A stretch of 5,594 nucleotides of DNA, from contig JACDBY010000389.1 in NCBI GenBank assembly GCA_013694685.1, positions 1 through 5,594 on the forward strand. The letters run 5' to 3'. The stretch comes from Actinomycetota bacterium. Its GTDB lineage: Bacteria; Actinomycetota; Thermoleophilia; Gaiellales; Gaiellaceae. Shown here piece after piece: positions 1 through 4,669 of this stretch (its first letter is position 1; the number at the start of each line of letters is the position of its first letter). A model generated the notes under the pieces. That model saw only the letters and a program-made list of their open reading frames with translations, ran no database searches and was not told the origin of the DNA. Position numbers and translations under genes: made by a program.

Positions 1-416
1 CCGGCCTGGACATCCCGCCAGAAGGCGCGCGCAATGCCCTCCGGGTCGACGCCGCCGTGGGCATAGAACCGCCTGTCCTCGATCGCGACGGTCGCTTTCC
101 TGAGCCAGGGCGAGATCTTGCCGAGCGACACCACCTGCCGGTTCCGTTCCGTCGGGATGACACCGAGCAGCGAGTTGTCGGCCGCATAGACGAAGGTGTT
201 CTGGTCGTTCCGGGGACGCTTGAGGGCGGTGAGGTCGCACCGCTCGCCGAAGGCGAGCACGGCAGACCCGGCGGCAACACCGGCGGCTGCCACGAGCACG
301 GCGAGACCCGCGAGGACGAGCGGCAGCTTCCGCACGCGACGCGGCGGCTTGCGACGCCGGTGACGGAGGGACGGCGCGGGCGCACGTCCCGGGCGAGGGC
401 GCCTCGTGCTCGTCAT
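1..416 (-). CDS. Class A penicillin-binding protein, N-terminal part (runs off the left edge)
   Basis: The minus strand reads open from an ATG at 416-414 to the window edge, giving 138 codons with no stop. Residues 1-30 are rich in Arg and Pro and basic (cytoplasmic tail). Residues about 31-56 form one hydrophobic signal-anchor helix, and the rest should lie outside the membrane. Residues 111-124 read AIEDRRFYAHGGVD, the first conserved motif of the GT51 transglycosylase domain, with Glu113 as the expected catalytic glutamate. By family knowledge such proteins polymerise lipid II into glycan strands and usually carry a transpeptidase domain further on; here everything after the first transglycosylase motif lies outside the window, so a monofunctional transglycosylase cannot be excluded. 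The gene is divergent from the mannosyltransferase at 496. No Shine-Dalgarno sequence sits at normal distance, but TACCAT lies six bases before the ATG, suggesting a leaderless mRNA. The family call is firm. Confidence 0.9.
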   Translation of the reverse strand, partial: MTSTRRPRPGRAPAPSLRHRRRKPPRRVRKLPLVLAGLAVLVAAAGVAAGSAVLAFGERCDLTALKRPRNDQNTFVYAADNSLLGVIPTERNRQVVSLGKISPWLRKATVAIEDRRFYAHGGVDPEGIARAFWRDVQA

Positions 417-422
417 GGAGCG

Positions 423-428
423 ATGGTA
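423..428 (-). promoter_or_regulatory. Candidate -10 box (TACCAT) of the penicillin-binding protein gene
   Basis: On the minus strand TACCAT ends six bases before the ATG at 416. It fits the actinobacterial -10 pattern TANNNT, at the distance expected if transcription begins at or next to the A of ATG. No convincing -35 is seen, and the nearest purine-rich stretch (GGAGG, 440-436 on the minus strand) is about 19 bases from the start, too far for a ribosome binding site. Confidence 0.4.
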
Positions 429-483
429 GCCACGGCCTCCGCCATTCCCGCTCCCGCGCCGGAGCCCTCTCCCTCGGACGGGG

Positions 484-489
484 TATCGT
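484..489 (+). promoter_or_regulatory. Candidate -10 box (TATCGT) of the mannosyltransferase gene
   Basis: TATCGT ends six bases before the GTG at 496, the same geometry as the box of the divergent gene on the other strand. It fits TANNNT and supports a leaderless start at 496. No clear -35 sequence is visible. The two boxes lie 55 bp apart, so both promoters fit in the 79-bp divergent gap. Confidence 0.4.
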
Positions 490-495
490 CGCCGC

Positions 496-1590
496 GTGCG
501 TGGGTCCTGGCCGGCGCTTCGGGTCTTCGTCTGGAGCCGGCTCGCGCTCTGGGCCCTCGCCGCGGGGACGGTGCTGCTCCTCGAGGAGGAGCTGAACCCG
601 CGGCGCGTCCGCTGGGACACGCCGCGTCTCCACGAGCTCGGCGCAGCCGTGGACGTCTGGGCGCGGTGGGACAGCGACTGGTACCTCCTGATCGCCGAGT
701 CCGGCTACGACTGGCCCTCGGTCACGCCCGCGTTCTTCCCGCTCTACCCGCTGCTCGTCGGGGGGCTTGGTCGGATGCTGGGCGAGCACTACGTGCTCGC
801 GGGGCTCATCGTCTCGCTCACCGCCGCCGCAGTCGTGTTCGCCCTGCTGCACCGGCTCGTCGAGCGCCGGCTCAGTCACCTCGTGGCACGTCGAACGGTT
901 CTGTACCTCGCGGTCTTCCCGACCTCCCTCTTCCTCGGCGCCGTCTACAACGAGTCGCTCTTCCTCGCGCTCGCGGTCGGGACGTTCGTCCTGGCCGAGC
1001 GGGGCTGCCTCGGATGGGCGTCCGTGCTCGCCGGGCTCGCGCTCCTGACGCGCGCGCAGGGGATCGCGCTCATCCCGGCGCTCGCGATCTTCGCGTGGCG
1101 CTCGCGGGAGCGTCGGCGAAACCTCGCCCTCCTAGCGGTTCCGCTCGCGATGTTCCTCGCCTTCCCGCTCGCGCTCGAGTTTTCGACCGGGCACGGCCTC
1201 GCGTTCCTCGACGCCCAGACGATCTGGGAGCGCTCGCTCGCCCCGCTCGGGCCGCTCGGTGGGCTCGTCCAGGCGATCGGGGAGGGGGACGTCGTCGGTC
1301 CCGTCCTCGCCGTCGCCATGCTCGCGCTGGCGCTTCTCGCCTGGAGGCTCCTCGGTGCCGCCTACGGCGTGTACGCGATCGCCGCGCTCGCGATCCCGAT
1401 GGCCCTCCCTTCGGAGCGGCTCGGTGGCCTCTACTCTTTCCCGCGCTTCGCGCTCGTCGCGTTTCCCTGCCTCGCCGCACTCGCAGTGCTCGGTCGCGAC
1501 CGGCGTGTCCACGTCGTGGTGACCGCGGTTCTCGTGGCGGGTCTCGCCGTCAACGTGGTTCGATGGGCGCTGTGGTACTGGGTCGCCTGA
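496..1590 (+). CDS. PIG-V family (GT-C fold) membrane mannosyltransferase
   Basis: This 364-residue protein is strongly hydrophobic, with roughly 8-10 membrane segments. Family marks in order are: a first-loop WDSDWY acid motif (58-63) followed by IAESGY; AFFPLYPLL (79-87); FPTSLFLGAVYNESLF (141-156); LLTRAQGIALIP (183-194); and a late SFPRFALVAFP block (314-324). This order is typical of the PIG-V/Mannosyl_trans2 (GT76-like) family, whose eukaryotic member adds the second mannose of the GPI anchor from dolichol-phosphate-mannose. In bacteria the lipid-linked sugar donor and the acceptor are usually unknown; Asp59 and Asp61 are candidate catalytic residues because GT-C enzymes use an acidic residue in the first outer loop. 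The GTG at 496 is chosen because a basic N-terminus leads straight into the first helix and a -10-like box precedes it. It is divergent from the penicillin-binding protein, which hints at an envelope role. Substrate is not determinable. Confidence 0.85.
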   Translation: MRGSWPALRVFVWSRLALWALAAGTVLLLEEELNPRRVRWDTPRLHELGAAVDVWARWDSDWYLLIAESGYDWPSVTPAFFPLYPLLVGGLGRMLGEHYVLAGLIVSLTAAAVVFALLHRLVERRLSHLVARRTVLYLAVFPTSLFLGAVYNESLFLALAVGTFVLAERGCLGWASVLAGLALLTRAQGIALIPALAIFAWRSRERRRNLALLAVPLAMFLAFPLALEFSTGHGLAFLDAQTIWERSLAPLGPLGGLVQAIGEGDVVGPVLAVAMLALALLAWRLLGAAYGVYAIAALAIPMALPSERLGGLYSFPRFALVAFPCLAALAVLGRDRRVHVVVTAVLVAGLAVNVVRWALWYWVA

Positions 1591-1660
1591 CCGAGTCCGT
1601 TTCACCATGACGCTTCGTCGTCAGGGCGGTCAGGGCACGTGCGATGCTAGGACGCAGGGA

Positions 1661-1686
1661 GCTCCGATATGCGCGCATATCGGAGC
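1661..1686. repeat. Perfect 26-bp palindrome (core of the larger inverted repeat)
   Basis: The half-site GCTCCGATATGCG is followed immediately by its exact reverse complement, with no spacer. The core is alternating and AT-containing (ATATGCGCGCATAT) within very GC-rich surroundings. As DNA it could be a dimeric-repressor operator or a cruciform; as RNA it would fold into about eleven base pairs closed by a four-base loop. It lacks the U-run of an intrinsic terminator. An alternative ATG for the protease at 1669 lies inside it, but the better start is 1744, which leaves the palindrome untranslated. Confidence 0.85.
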
Positions 1687-1732
1687 GACCGAGGACAACG
1701 CAGCGTCCGTGCCCTGGCCGTCATGGCGACAC

Positions 1733-1736
1733 AAGG
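1733..1736 (+). promoter_or_regulatory. Ribosome binding site deciding the CPBP protease start
   Basis: AAGG stands seven bases before the GTG at 1744. The next gene of the operon (ATG 2441) has the same AAGG at the same seven-base spacing, which favours 1744 over the upstream in-frame ATGs at 1669 and 1723, neither of which has a ribosome binding site. Confidence 0.5.
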
Positions 1737-1743
1737 CTTCGTG

Positions 1744-2418
1744 GTGAAACGGACTCTGCAAAAGGTTCCCCGCGCGCGGCTCGCCGGCTGGGCGGTCCTG
1801 GTCTTCATCCTCGCGTTCCTCTCGTACGCGGCCCGCCTGCTCGGTGACGGGGATCCGCCCGAGGACGCGCTCTATCAGTGGCAGAGCGCGATCGGCGGCC
1901 TGATCCAGTACGCGATCATCCTCATCATCGTGCTGGCGCTGGCCCGCGACCTTGCCCCGGCGACGCTCGGGCTGCGGCGACCGGACTCGTGGGCGGGAGC
2001 CGCCGGGAAGATCGTCCTCGCGCTCGTAGGGATCTGGATCGTCGGCTTCCTGCTCAATTTCGTCCTCGAGGCCGGGGAGGAGCAGGGGCTCGTCCCGGAC
2101 GGTTGGGATGCGGAGCGTGCCGCCCCGTTCGTCGCGAACTTCGTCGTGGTCGCGCTCGTCGCGCCCGTCGTCGAGGAGCTGACCTACCGCGGGCTCGGCT
2201 TCGCGGCCGTGCGCGACGCGTTCGGAGTCGCGGCCGCGGTCGGAATCACCTCGATCGCGTTCGGCCTGGCGCACGGTCTCCTCGTCGCGTTGCCGGTGCT
2301 CACGATCTTCGGCGCGATCCTCGCCTGGCTGCGGCACTCGACGGGGAGTGTCTACCCGCCGATCGTCCTCCACGCGTTCTTCAACGGGGCGGCGCTCATT
2401 GCCGCGGTGTCGGTGTGA
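1744..2418 (+). CDS. CPBP family intramembrane metalloprotease (Rce1/Abi-like)
   Basis: The protein is 224 residues from GTG 1744, with a basic N-terminus (KRTLQKVPRAR) and about six to eight hydrophobic segments. All three CPBP motifs are present: EELTYR (Glu144, Glu145, Arg149), FGLAH (His177) and HAFFN (His210, Asn214). These are the glutamate, histidine and asparagine residues of the Rce1-type glutamate-dependent intramembrane protease site, so the enzyme looks catalytically complete. In eukaryotes Rce1 trims prenylated CAAX proteins; bacterial members are variously linked to bacteriocin self-immunity, protein maturation and membrane stress, and no particular substrate can be assigned here. 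No small peptide gene that might be its substrate is seen nearby. The chorismate mutase gene follows after 22 bases, suggesting an operon. The start codon lies inside the right outer arm of the inverted repeat at 1591-1758, which could restrict translation if transcription reads through from upstream. Longer starts at 1669 (249 aa) or 1723 are possible. Confidence 0.88.
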   Translation: MKRTLQKVPRARLAGWAVLVFILAFLSYAARLLGDGDPPEDALYQWQSAIGGLIQYAIILIIVLALARDLAPATLGLRRPDSWAGAAGKIVLALVGIWIVGFLLNFVLEAGEEQGLVPDGWDAERAAPFVANFVVVALVAPVVEELTYRGLGFAAVRDAFGVAAAVGITSIAFGLAHGLLVALPVLTIFGAILAWLRHSTGSVYPPIVLHAFFNGAALIAAVSV

Positions 2419-2422
2419 GCGT

Positions 2423-2437
2423 CCAACCGAAGGTTGG
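2423..2437 (+). promoter_or_regulatory. Small hairpin covering the ribosome binding site of the chorismate mutase gene
   Basis: CCAACC (2423-2428) and GGTTGG (2432-2437) can pair around a three-base GAA loop. The probable Shine-Dalgarno AAGG (2430-2433, seven bases before ATG 2441) is half in the loop and half in the stem. The hairpin begins five bases after the upstream stop codon, so ribosomes finishing the protease gene would open it, a plausible translational-coupling arrangement. The stem is only six base pairs and may be fortuitous. Confidence 0.4.
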
Positions 2438-2440
2438 CCT

Positions 2441-2710
2441 ATGAGCGACGGCCGGGTCGAGGAGCTCCGGGCGCAGATCGGGGAGAACGACCGGGCGATC
2501 GTCTCGGCCGTGAACGAGCGCCTGCGGCTCGTGGCCGAGCTCTGGGTGCTCAAGAGCGAGCAGGGGCTCGGACGTGTCGACCCGGAGCGCGAGCGGCGCC
2601 TGCAGGCGGAGCTCGCTGCGGCGAACGACGGGCCGCTCTCGGACGCGGGTCTCGAGCACCTCGTGGCCGAGCTCCTGCGCCTCACGAAGCGCGAGCTGGA
2701 TCAGATCTGA
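2441..2710 (+). CDS. Chorismate mutase, AroQ class (stand-alone, 89 aa)
   Basis: The 89-residue all-helical protein matches the type II chorismate mutase domain, which converts chorismate to prephenate at the branch to phenylalanine and tyrosine. Compared from memory with the E. coli P-protein domain, the active-site residues are kept: Arg10 (Arg11), Arg27 (Arg28), Lys38 (Lys39), Asp47 (Asp48), Arg50 (Arg51) and Glu51 (Glu52) within DPERERR. Thr82 stands where E. coli has Ser84. The position of Gln88 appears to be Leu86, with Glu85 next to it, so the last catalytic residue is uncertain. Length equals the bare domain; no dehydratase, dehydrogenase or DAHP-synthase domain is fused. The ATG at 2441 is chosen for its AAGG at seven bases and for domain length. 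It lies 22 bases after the CPBP protease gene, and its last 29 bases overlap the end of the oppositely transcribed MFS gene. A cytoplasmic homodimer is expected. Confidence 0.88.
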   Translation: MSDGRVEELRAQIGENDRAIVSAVNERLRLVAELWVLKSEQGLGRVDPERERRLQAELAAANDGPLSDAGLEHLVAELLRLTKRELDQI

Positions 2711-3890
2711 GCGGCCGCGCCGCGCCGGAGGCGAGGAGCCCGAGCGCGAGCGCGGCAACGACGACGGCGAGCGCGTCGAGGATCCCCGCGCGCTCGGCGA
2801 GGACGCCGACGAGGGGCGGTCCGGCGAGGAACGCGGTGTAGCCGATCGAGCTGACGACCGAGACGCGGGCCGCTGCCCGCGCCGGGTCGTCGGAGGCGGC
2901 GCTCATTCCGACGGGGAAGCCGAGCGAGGCGCCGATACCCCAGAGCGCCGCACCGGTCAGCGCGAGCCCTGTCGTGTCGCTCGAGACCACGAGGAGGAGC
3001 CCCGCGAGCGCGAGCGCCGCCGTTGCCCGAAGGACGACGACCCGGCCGAACCGATCGAGCGCCCTGCTCCCGCCCAGGCGGCCCGCCGTCATGGCCGAGA
3101 CGAAGACGCCGAAGGCGACGGCGCCGATCGTCTCCGACGTCCCGTAACCGTCGACGAGCGCGACGGCGACCCAGTCGTTCGCCGTTCCCTCGGTGAACGC
3201 GAACGCGAGCACGAGCAACCCGACGGCGACCGTTCGTCGCTCGCGCCAGGCCGCCGAGGCGCCCGAGCCGCGCGCAGCACCACGATCGGTCGGGCGCTCC
3301 GTCCGGTGGAACGCCCGGACGGCGACGAACGCGACGACAGGGACGGCGGCCGCCACGGCGGCGACCTGGATGGCGAGGGCGGCACCGGCGGCAGCGGAGG
3401 CGGCCCCGAGGAGCGCCCCGGCGACCGTCCCGAGGCTGAAGGCCGCGTGGAGGCGCGGCATCAGGGAGCGGCCGAGCCGCCGCTCGACGTCCGCCCCCTC
3501 GACGTTCATCGCGACGTCCCAGACACCCATGCCGAGCCCGGTGACTACAAGCCCCGCGGCGGCGAGGGGAACGGCGCCGAGAACGAGCGCACCCGCGAGC
3601 GCCGCGAGGCCGGAAGCGACGGCGAGCGAGCCGCCGAAGACGGCTCGTGCCGGACCGACGCGATGGACGACCGGCCCCGAGAGCGGCAGACCGGCCACCG
3701 CGCCCGCGGACAGGGAGAGGAGCAGTAGGCCGAGCCCCGCGGTGGAGAGCTCGAGGTCGCCGCGCAGCGACGGCGCGCGGCTCAGGAAGGACGCGAACGC
3801 GACCCCGTTCGCGGCGAACACCGCTGCGACCGCTGTCCGCGCGCGCAGGACGTCCGGCTCGGGCGATGCCGTAGCCTCCGGGGTGCTCAG
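2682..3890 (-). CDS. MFS transporter, YbjJ-like
   Basis: The frame encodes about 402 residues with some twelve hydrophobic helices in two halves around a charged Arg-rich central loop (192-220). It follows E. coli YbjJ block by block as I recall that protein: DVAMNVEGADVE (125-136), a PRLHAAFSLGT stretch (145-155), TEGTANDW (233-240), a DRFGR motif-A-like loop (279-283), and WGIGASLGFP (317-326) followed by a RVSVVSSIGYTAFLAGPPL block. The family belongs to the major facilitator superfamily; the transported compound is not known from sequence. The start is odd: no ATG, GTG or TTG lies between the open frame overlapping the nuclease gene and the first helix. A CTG at 3890-3888 would give the family's usual N-terminus and overlaps the nuclease stop as CTGA. 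A GTG at 3821 would cut the first helix. It is co-directional with the nuclease gene and convergent with chorismate mutase. The open frame extends upstream to 4238 but that part overlaps the nuclease gene. Confidence 0.85.
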   Translation of the reverse strand: MSTPEATASPEPDVLRARTAVAAVFAANGVAFASFLSRAPSLRGDLELSTAGLGLLLLSLSAGAVAGLPLSGPVVHRVGPARAVFGGSLAVASGLAALAGALVLGAVPLAAAGLVVTGLGMGVWDVAMNVEGADVERRLGRSLMPRLHAAFSLGTVAGALLGAASAAAGAALAIQVAAVAAAVPVVAFVAVRAFHRTERPTDRGAARGSGASAAWRERRTVAVGLLVLAFAFTEGTANDWVAVALVDGYGTSETIGAVAFGVFVSAMTAGRLGGSRALDRFGRVVVLRATAALALAGLLLVVSSDTTGLALTGAALWGIGASLGFPVGMSAASDDPARAAARVSVVSSIGYTAFLAGPPLVGVLAERAGILDALAVVVAALALGLLASGAARPLRSDPARAS

Positions 3891-4420
3891 GCCTTCTCGG
3901 GTTGGTCTTCGGGCCCGGTCGCGAACTCGTCCGGCGAGACGGTGTCGAGGAACTGCCGGAACTCGTCCATGTCGACCTCGCCGAGGTTGAGCTGCGCATA
4001 GCTGAGGTCGGGCTCCTCGCCCTCGAACTGGACGCCCGACTCCTCGATCACCTCGTCGTCGGCGTAGATCGTCGCGTCGGCGCGTAGGGCGATCGCGATC
4101 GCGTCCGAGGTGCGCGAGTCGATCTCGATCTCGGCACCGTTCCGGACGAGCGTGATCTTCGCGTAGAAGGTGCTGTCGCGGAGCTCGGTCACCGTCACCC
4201 GCTCGATCTCGGCTCCGAGCGACTCGATGATCGCGCACACGAGGTCGTGCGTCAGCGGTCGCGGCGGCTCCTGCCCCTGCAGGCGGCTGAGGATGGCGGC
4301 CGCCTCTGAATGTCCGATCCAGATCGGGAGGAACGTCCGGCCCTCCGACGTCCGCAGGAGAACGATCGGCTGCTTGCCGACGAGCTCGAAGCTCACGCCG
4401 TAGACCGTCATCTCCTGCAT
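3887..4420 (-). CDS. Bifunctional nuclease family protein (BFN/DUF151)
   Basis: The 177-residue soluble protein carries the BFN domain over about residues 4-135. The marks are a PIVLLR strand (18-23), FLPIWIGHSEAAAI (30-43), a THDLVCAIIESLG helix (57-69), TFYAKI (84-89), and the late IDSRTSDAIAIALR stretch (100-113), the most conserved part of the family. Plant BFN proteins have been reported to have RNase and DNase activity; the role of actinobacterial members is not settled. The C-terminus is acidic and lacks the UvrB/C-like motif that some relatives carry. The ATG at 4420 is chosen because MQEMTVYGV matches the usual family N-terminus; the frame is open to 4492, and the second ATG at 4411 has its AGGAG touching the codon. 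The stop overlaps the probable CTG start of the MFS gene, so the two are likely co-translated. Upstream on the same strand lie a hairpin-rich leader and a tRNA-Ile gene. Confidence 0.9.
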   Translation of the reverse strand: MQEMTVYGVSFELVGKQPIVLLRTSEGRTFLPIWIGHSEAAAILSRLQGQEPPRPLTHDLVCAIIESLGAEIERVTVTELRDSTFYAKITLVRNGAEIEIDSRTSDAIAIALRADATIYADDEVIEESGVQFEGEEPDLSYAQLNLGEVDMDEFRQFLDTVSPDEFATGPEDQPEKA

Positions 4421-4421
4421 G

Positions 4422-4468
4422 ACCGCTGCTCTCAGTGTAGAGACGCCGCTTTGCGGCGTGACAGCGGT
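4422..4468 (-). promoter_or_regulatory. Potential three-way RNA structure or hairpin between tRNA-Ile and the nuclease gene
   Basis: Read on the minus strand, ACCGCTG (4468-4462) can pair with CAGCGGT (4428-4422), which ends two bases before the ATG at 4420. Enclosed are a strong hairpin, ACGCCGC-AAA-GCGGCGT (4459-4443), and a weak one, CTCT-ACACTG-AGAG, which would hide the only purine-rich stretch (GAGAG) before the start. Read as transcript this is a small three-way junction directly at the start codon. The strong hairpin has no T-run but lies 33 bases after the tRNA end, so it could instead help end or process the tRNA transcript. Confidence 0.4.
4434..4439 (-). promoter_or_regulatory. 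Candidate -10 box (TACACT) for the nuclease-transporter operon
   Basis: On the minus strand TACACT ends thirteen bases before the ATG at 4420, which would place transcription start about six or seven bases before the start codon. The identical hexamer stands before the tRNA-Ile gene. No -35 match is evident. If used, most of the leader structure at 4422-4468 would not be transcribed from this promoter. Confidence 0.35.
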
Positions 4469-4491
4469 GGGAGCCCGCGGCGAATCACGCA

Positions 4492-4565
<74 letters not shown>

Positions 4566-4577
4566 GCGCGGGAGCCG

Positions 4578-4583
4578 AGTGTA
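4578..4583 (-). promoter_or_regulatory. Candidate -10 box (TACACT) of tRNA-Ile
   Basis: On the minus strand TACACT ends twelve bases before the first base of the mature tRNA, giving a 5' leader of about five bases for RNase P to remove. The same hexamer precedes the nuclease gene. No convincing -35 is visible. Confidence 0.4.
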
Positions 4584-4589
4584 GCGAAG

Positions 4590-4608
4590 CTCCGGTGCCT
4601 CTCCGGTG
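4590..4608. repeat. Direct repeat of CTCCGGTG between tRNA-Ile and the acetyltransferase gene
   Basis: CTCCGGTG occurs at 4590-4597 and again at 4601-4608, an 11-base period, just upstream of the candidate tRNA -10 box and in the divergent region. About one helical turn separates the copies, so they could be paired protein-binding sites, but eight-base repeats in such GC-rich DNA may be chance. Confidence 0.3.
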
Positions 4609-4656
4609 GGCGACGCCGATGCATCATGAGCGTTGGGGCCGCCGAGATTCCCGGCG

Positions 4657-4662
4657 TAGACT
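4657..4662 (+). promoter_or_regulatory. Candidate -10 box (TAGACT) for the acetyltransferase gene
   Basis: TAGACT ends seven bases before the GTG at 4670, fitting TANNNT and a leaderless transcript. TTGGGG at 4633-4638, eighteen bases upstream, is a weak -35 candidate. No Shine-Dalgarno sequence precedes the GTG. Confidence 0.4.
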
Positions 4663-4669
4663 GCGCGCC

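Larger units (their letters stand above)
1591..1758. repeat. Nested imperfect inverted repeat, about 168 bp, filling the mannosyltransferase-protease gap
   Basis: Three arm pairs share one axis between 1673 and 1674. The outer pair is GAGTCCGTTTCACCA (1593-1607) with its exact reverse complement at 1742-1756. The middle pair is CAGGGCACG (1631-1639) with its complement at 1708-1716, perfectly symmetric about the axis. The inner pair is the 26-bp perfect palindrome at 1661-1686. Between the arms the two halves still align in part; by hand the 83-base left half and 85-base right half agree at about 70 percent of positions with a 2-base length difference. The repeat begins directly after the mannosyltransferase stop and ends in codon 5 of the protease gene, so the right outer arm contains that gene's GTG start. 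No target-site duplication was recognised at the ends. It could be a decayed MITE-like palindromic element or a long regulatory hairpin. Confidence 0.75.

Noticed and set aside
57..1610. Long plus-strand open frame (517 codons) covering the penicillin-binding protein and mannosyltransferase genes
   Set aside because: It is Arg/Pro/Gly-rich with no domain, and runs antisense to one recognisable gene and out of frame with the other; a GC-rich shadow frame.
1620..1637. Tandem copies of the 8-mer GTCAGGGC at 9-base spacing (1620-1627 and 1629-1636)
   Set aside because: Only two short units; not enough to call a repeat array or operator.
1605..1726. Extra complementary pair CCATGACG (1605-1612) and CGTCATGG (1719-1726) within the inverted repeat
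   Set aside because: It is not equidistant from the axis shared by the other arms, so it cannot be part of the same symmetric structure; probably chance or a slipped remnant.
2574..3990. Long plus-strand frames opposite the MFS gene (384 and 265 codons)
   Set aside because: Their composition is low-complexity Arg/Asp/Glu/Ala, typical of antisense frames in GC-rich DNA, while the minus strand matches YbjJ throughout.
3891..4238. Upstream extension of the MFS frame to a start at 4238
   Set aside because: The extra 116 residues are Arg-rich, unlike any transporter N-terminus, and lie inside the well-supported nuclease gene.
4443..4459. Hairpin ACGCCGC-AAA-GCGGCGT (minus strand) as an intrinsic terminator of tRNA-Ile
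   Set aside because: No T-run follows (CTCTAC), so a classical terminator is not supported; kept only as part of a possible leader structure.
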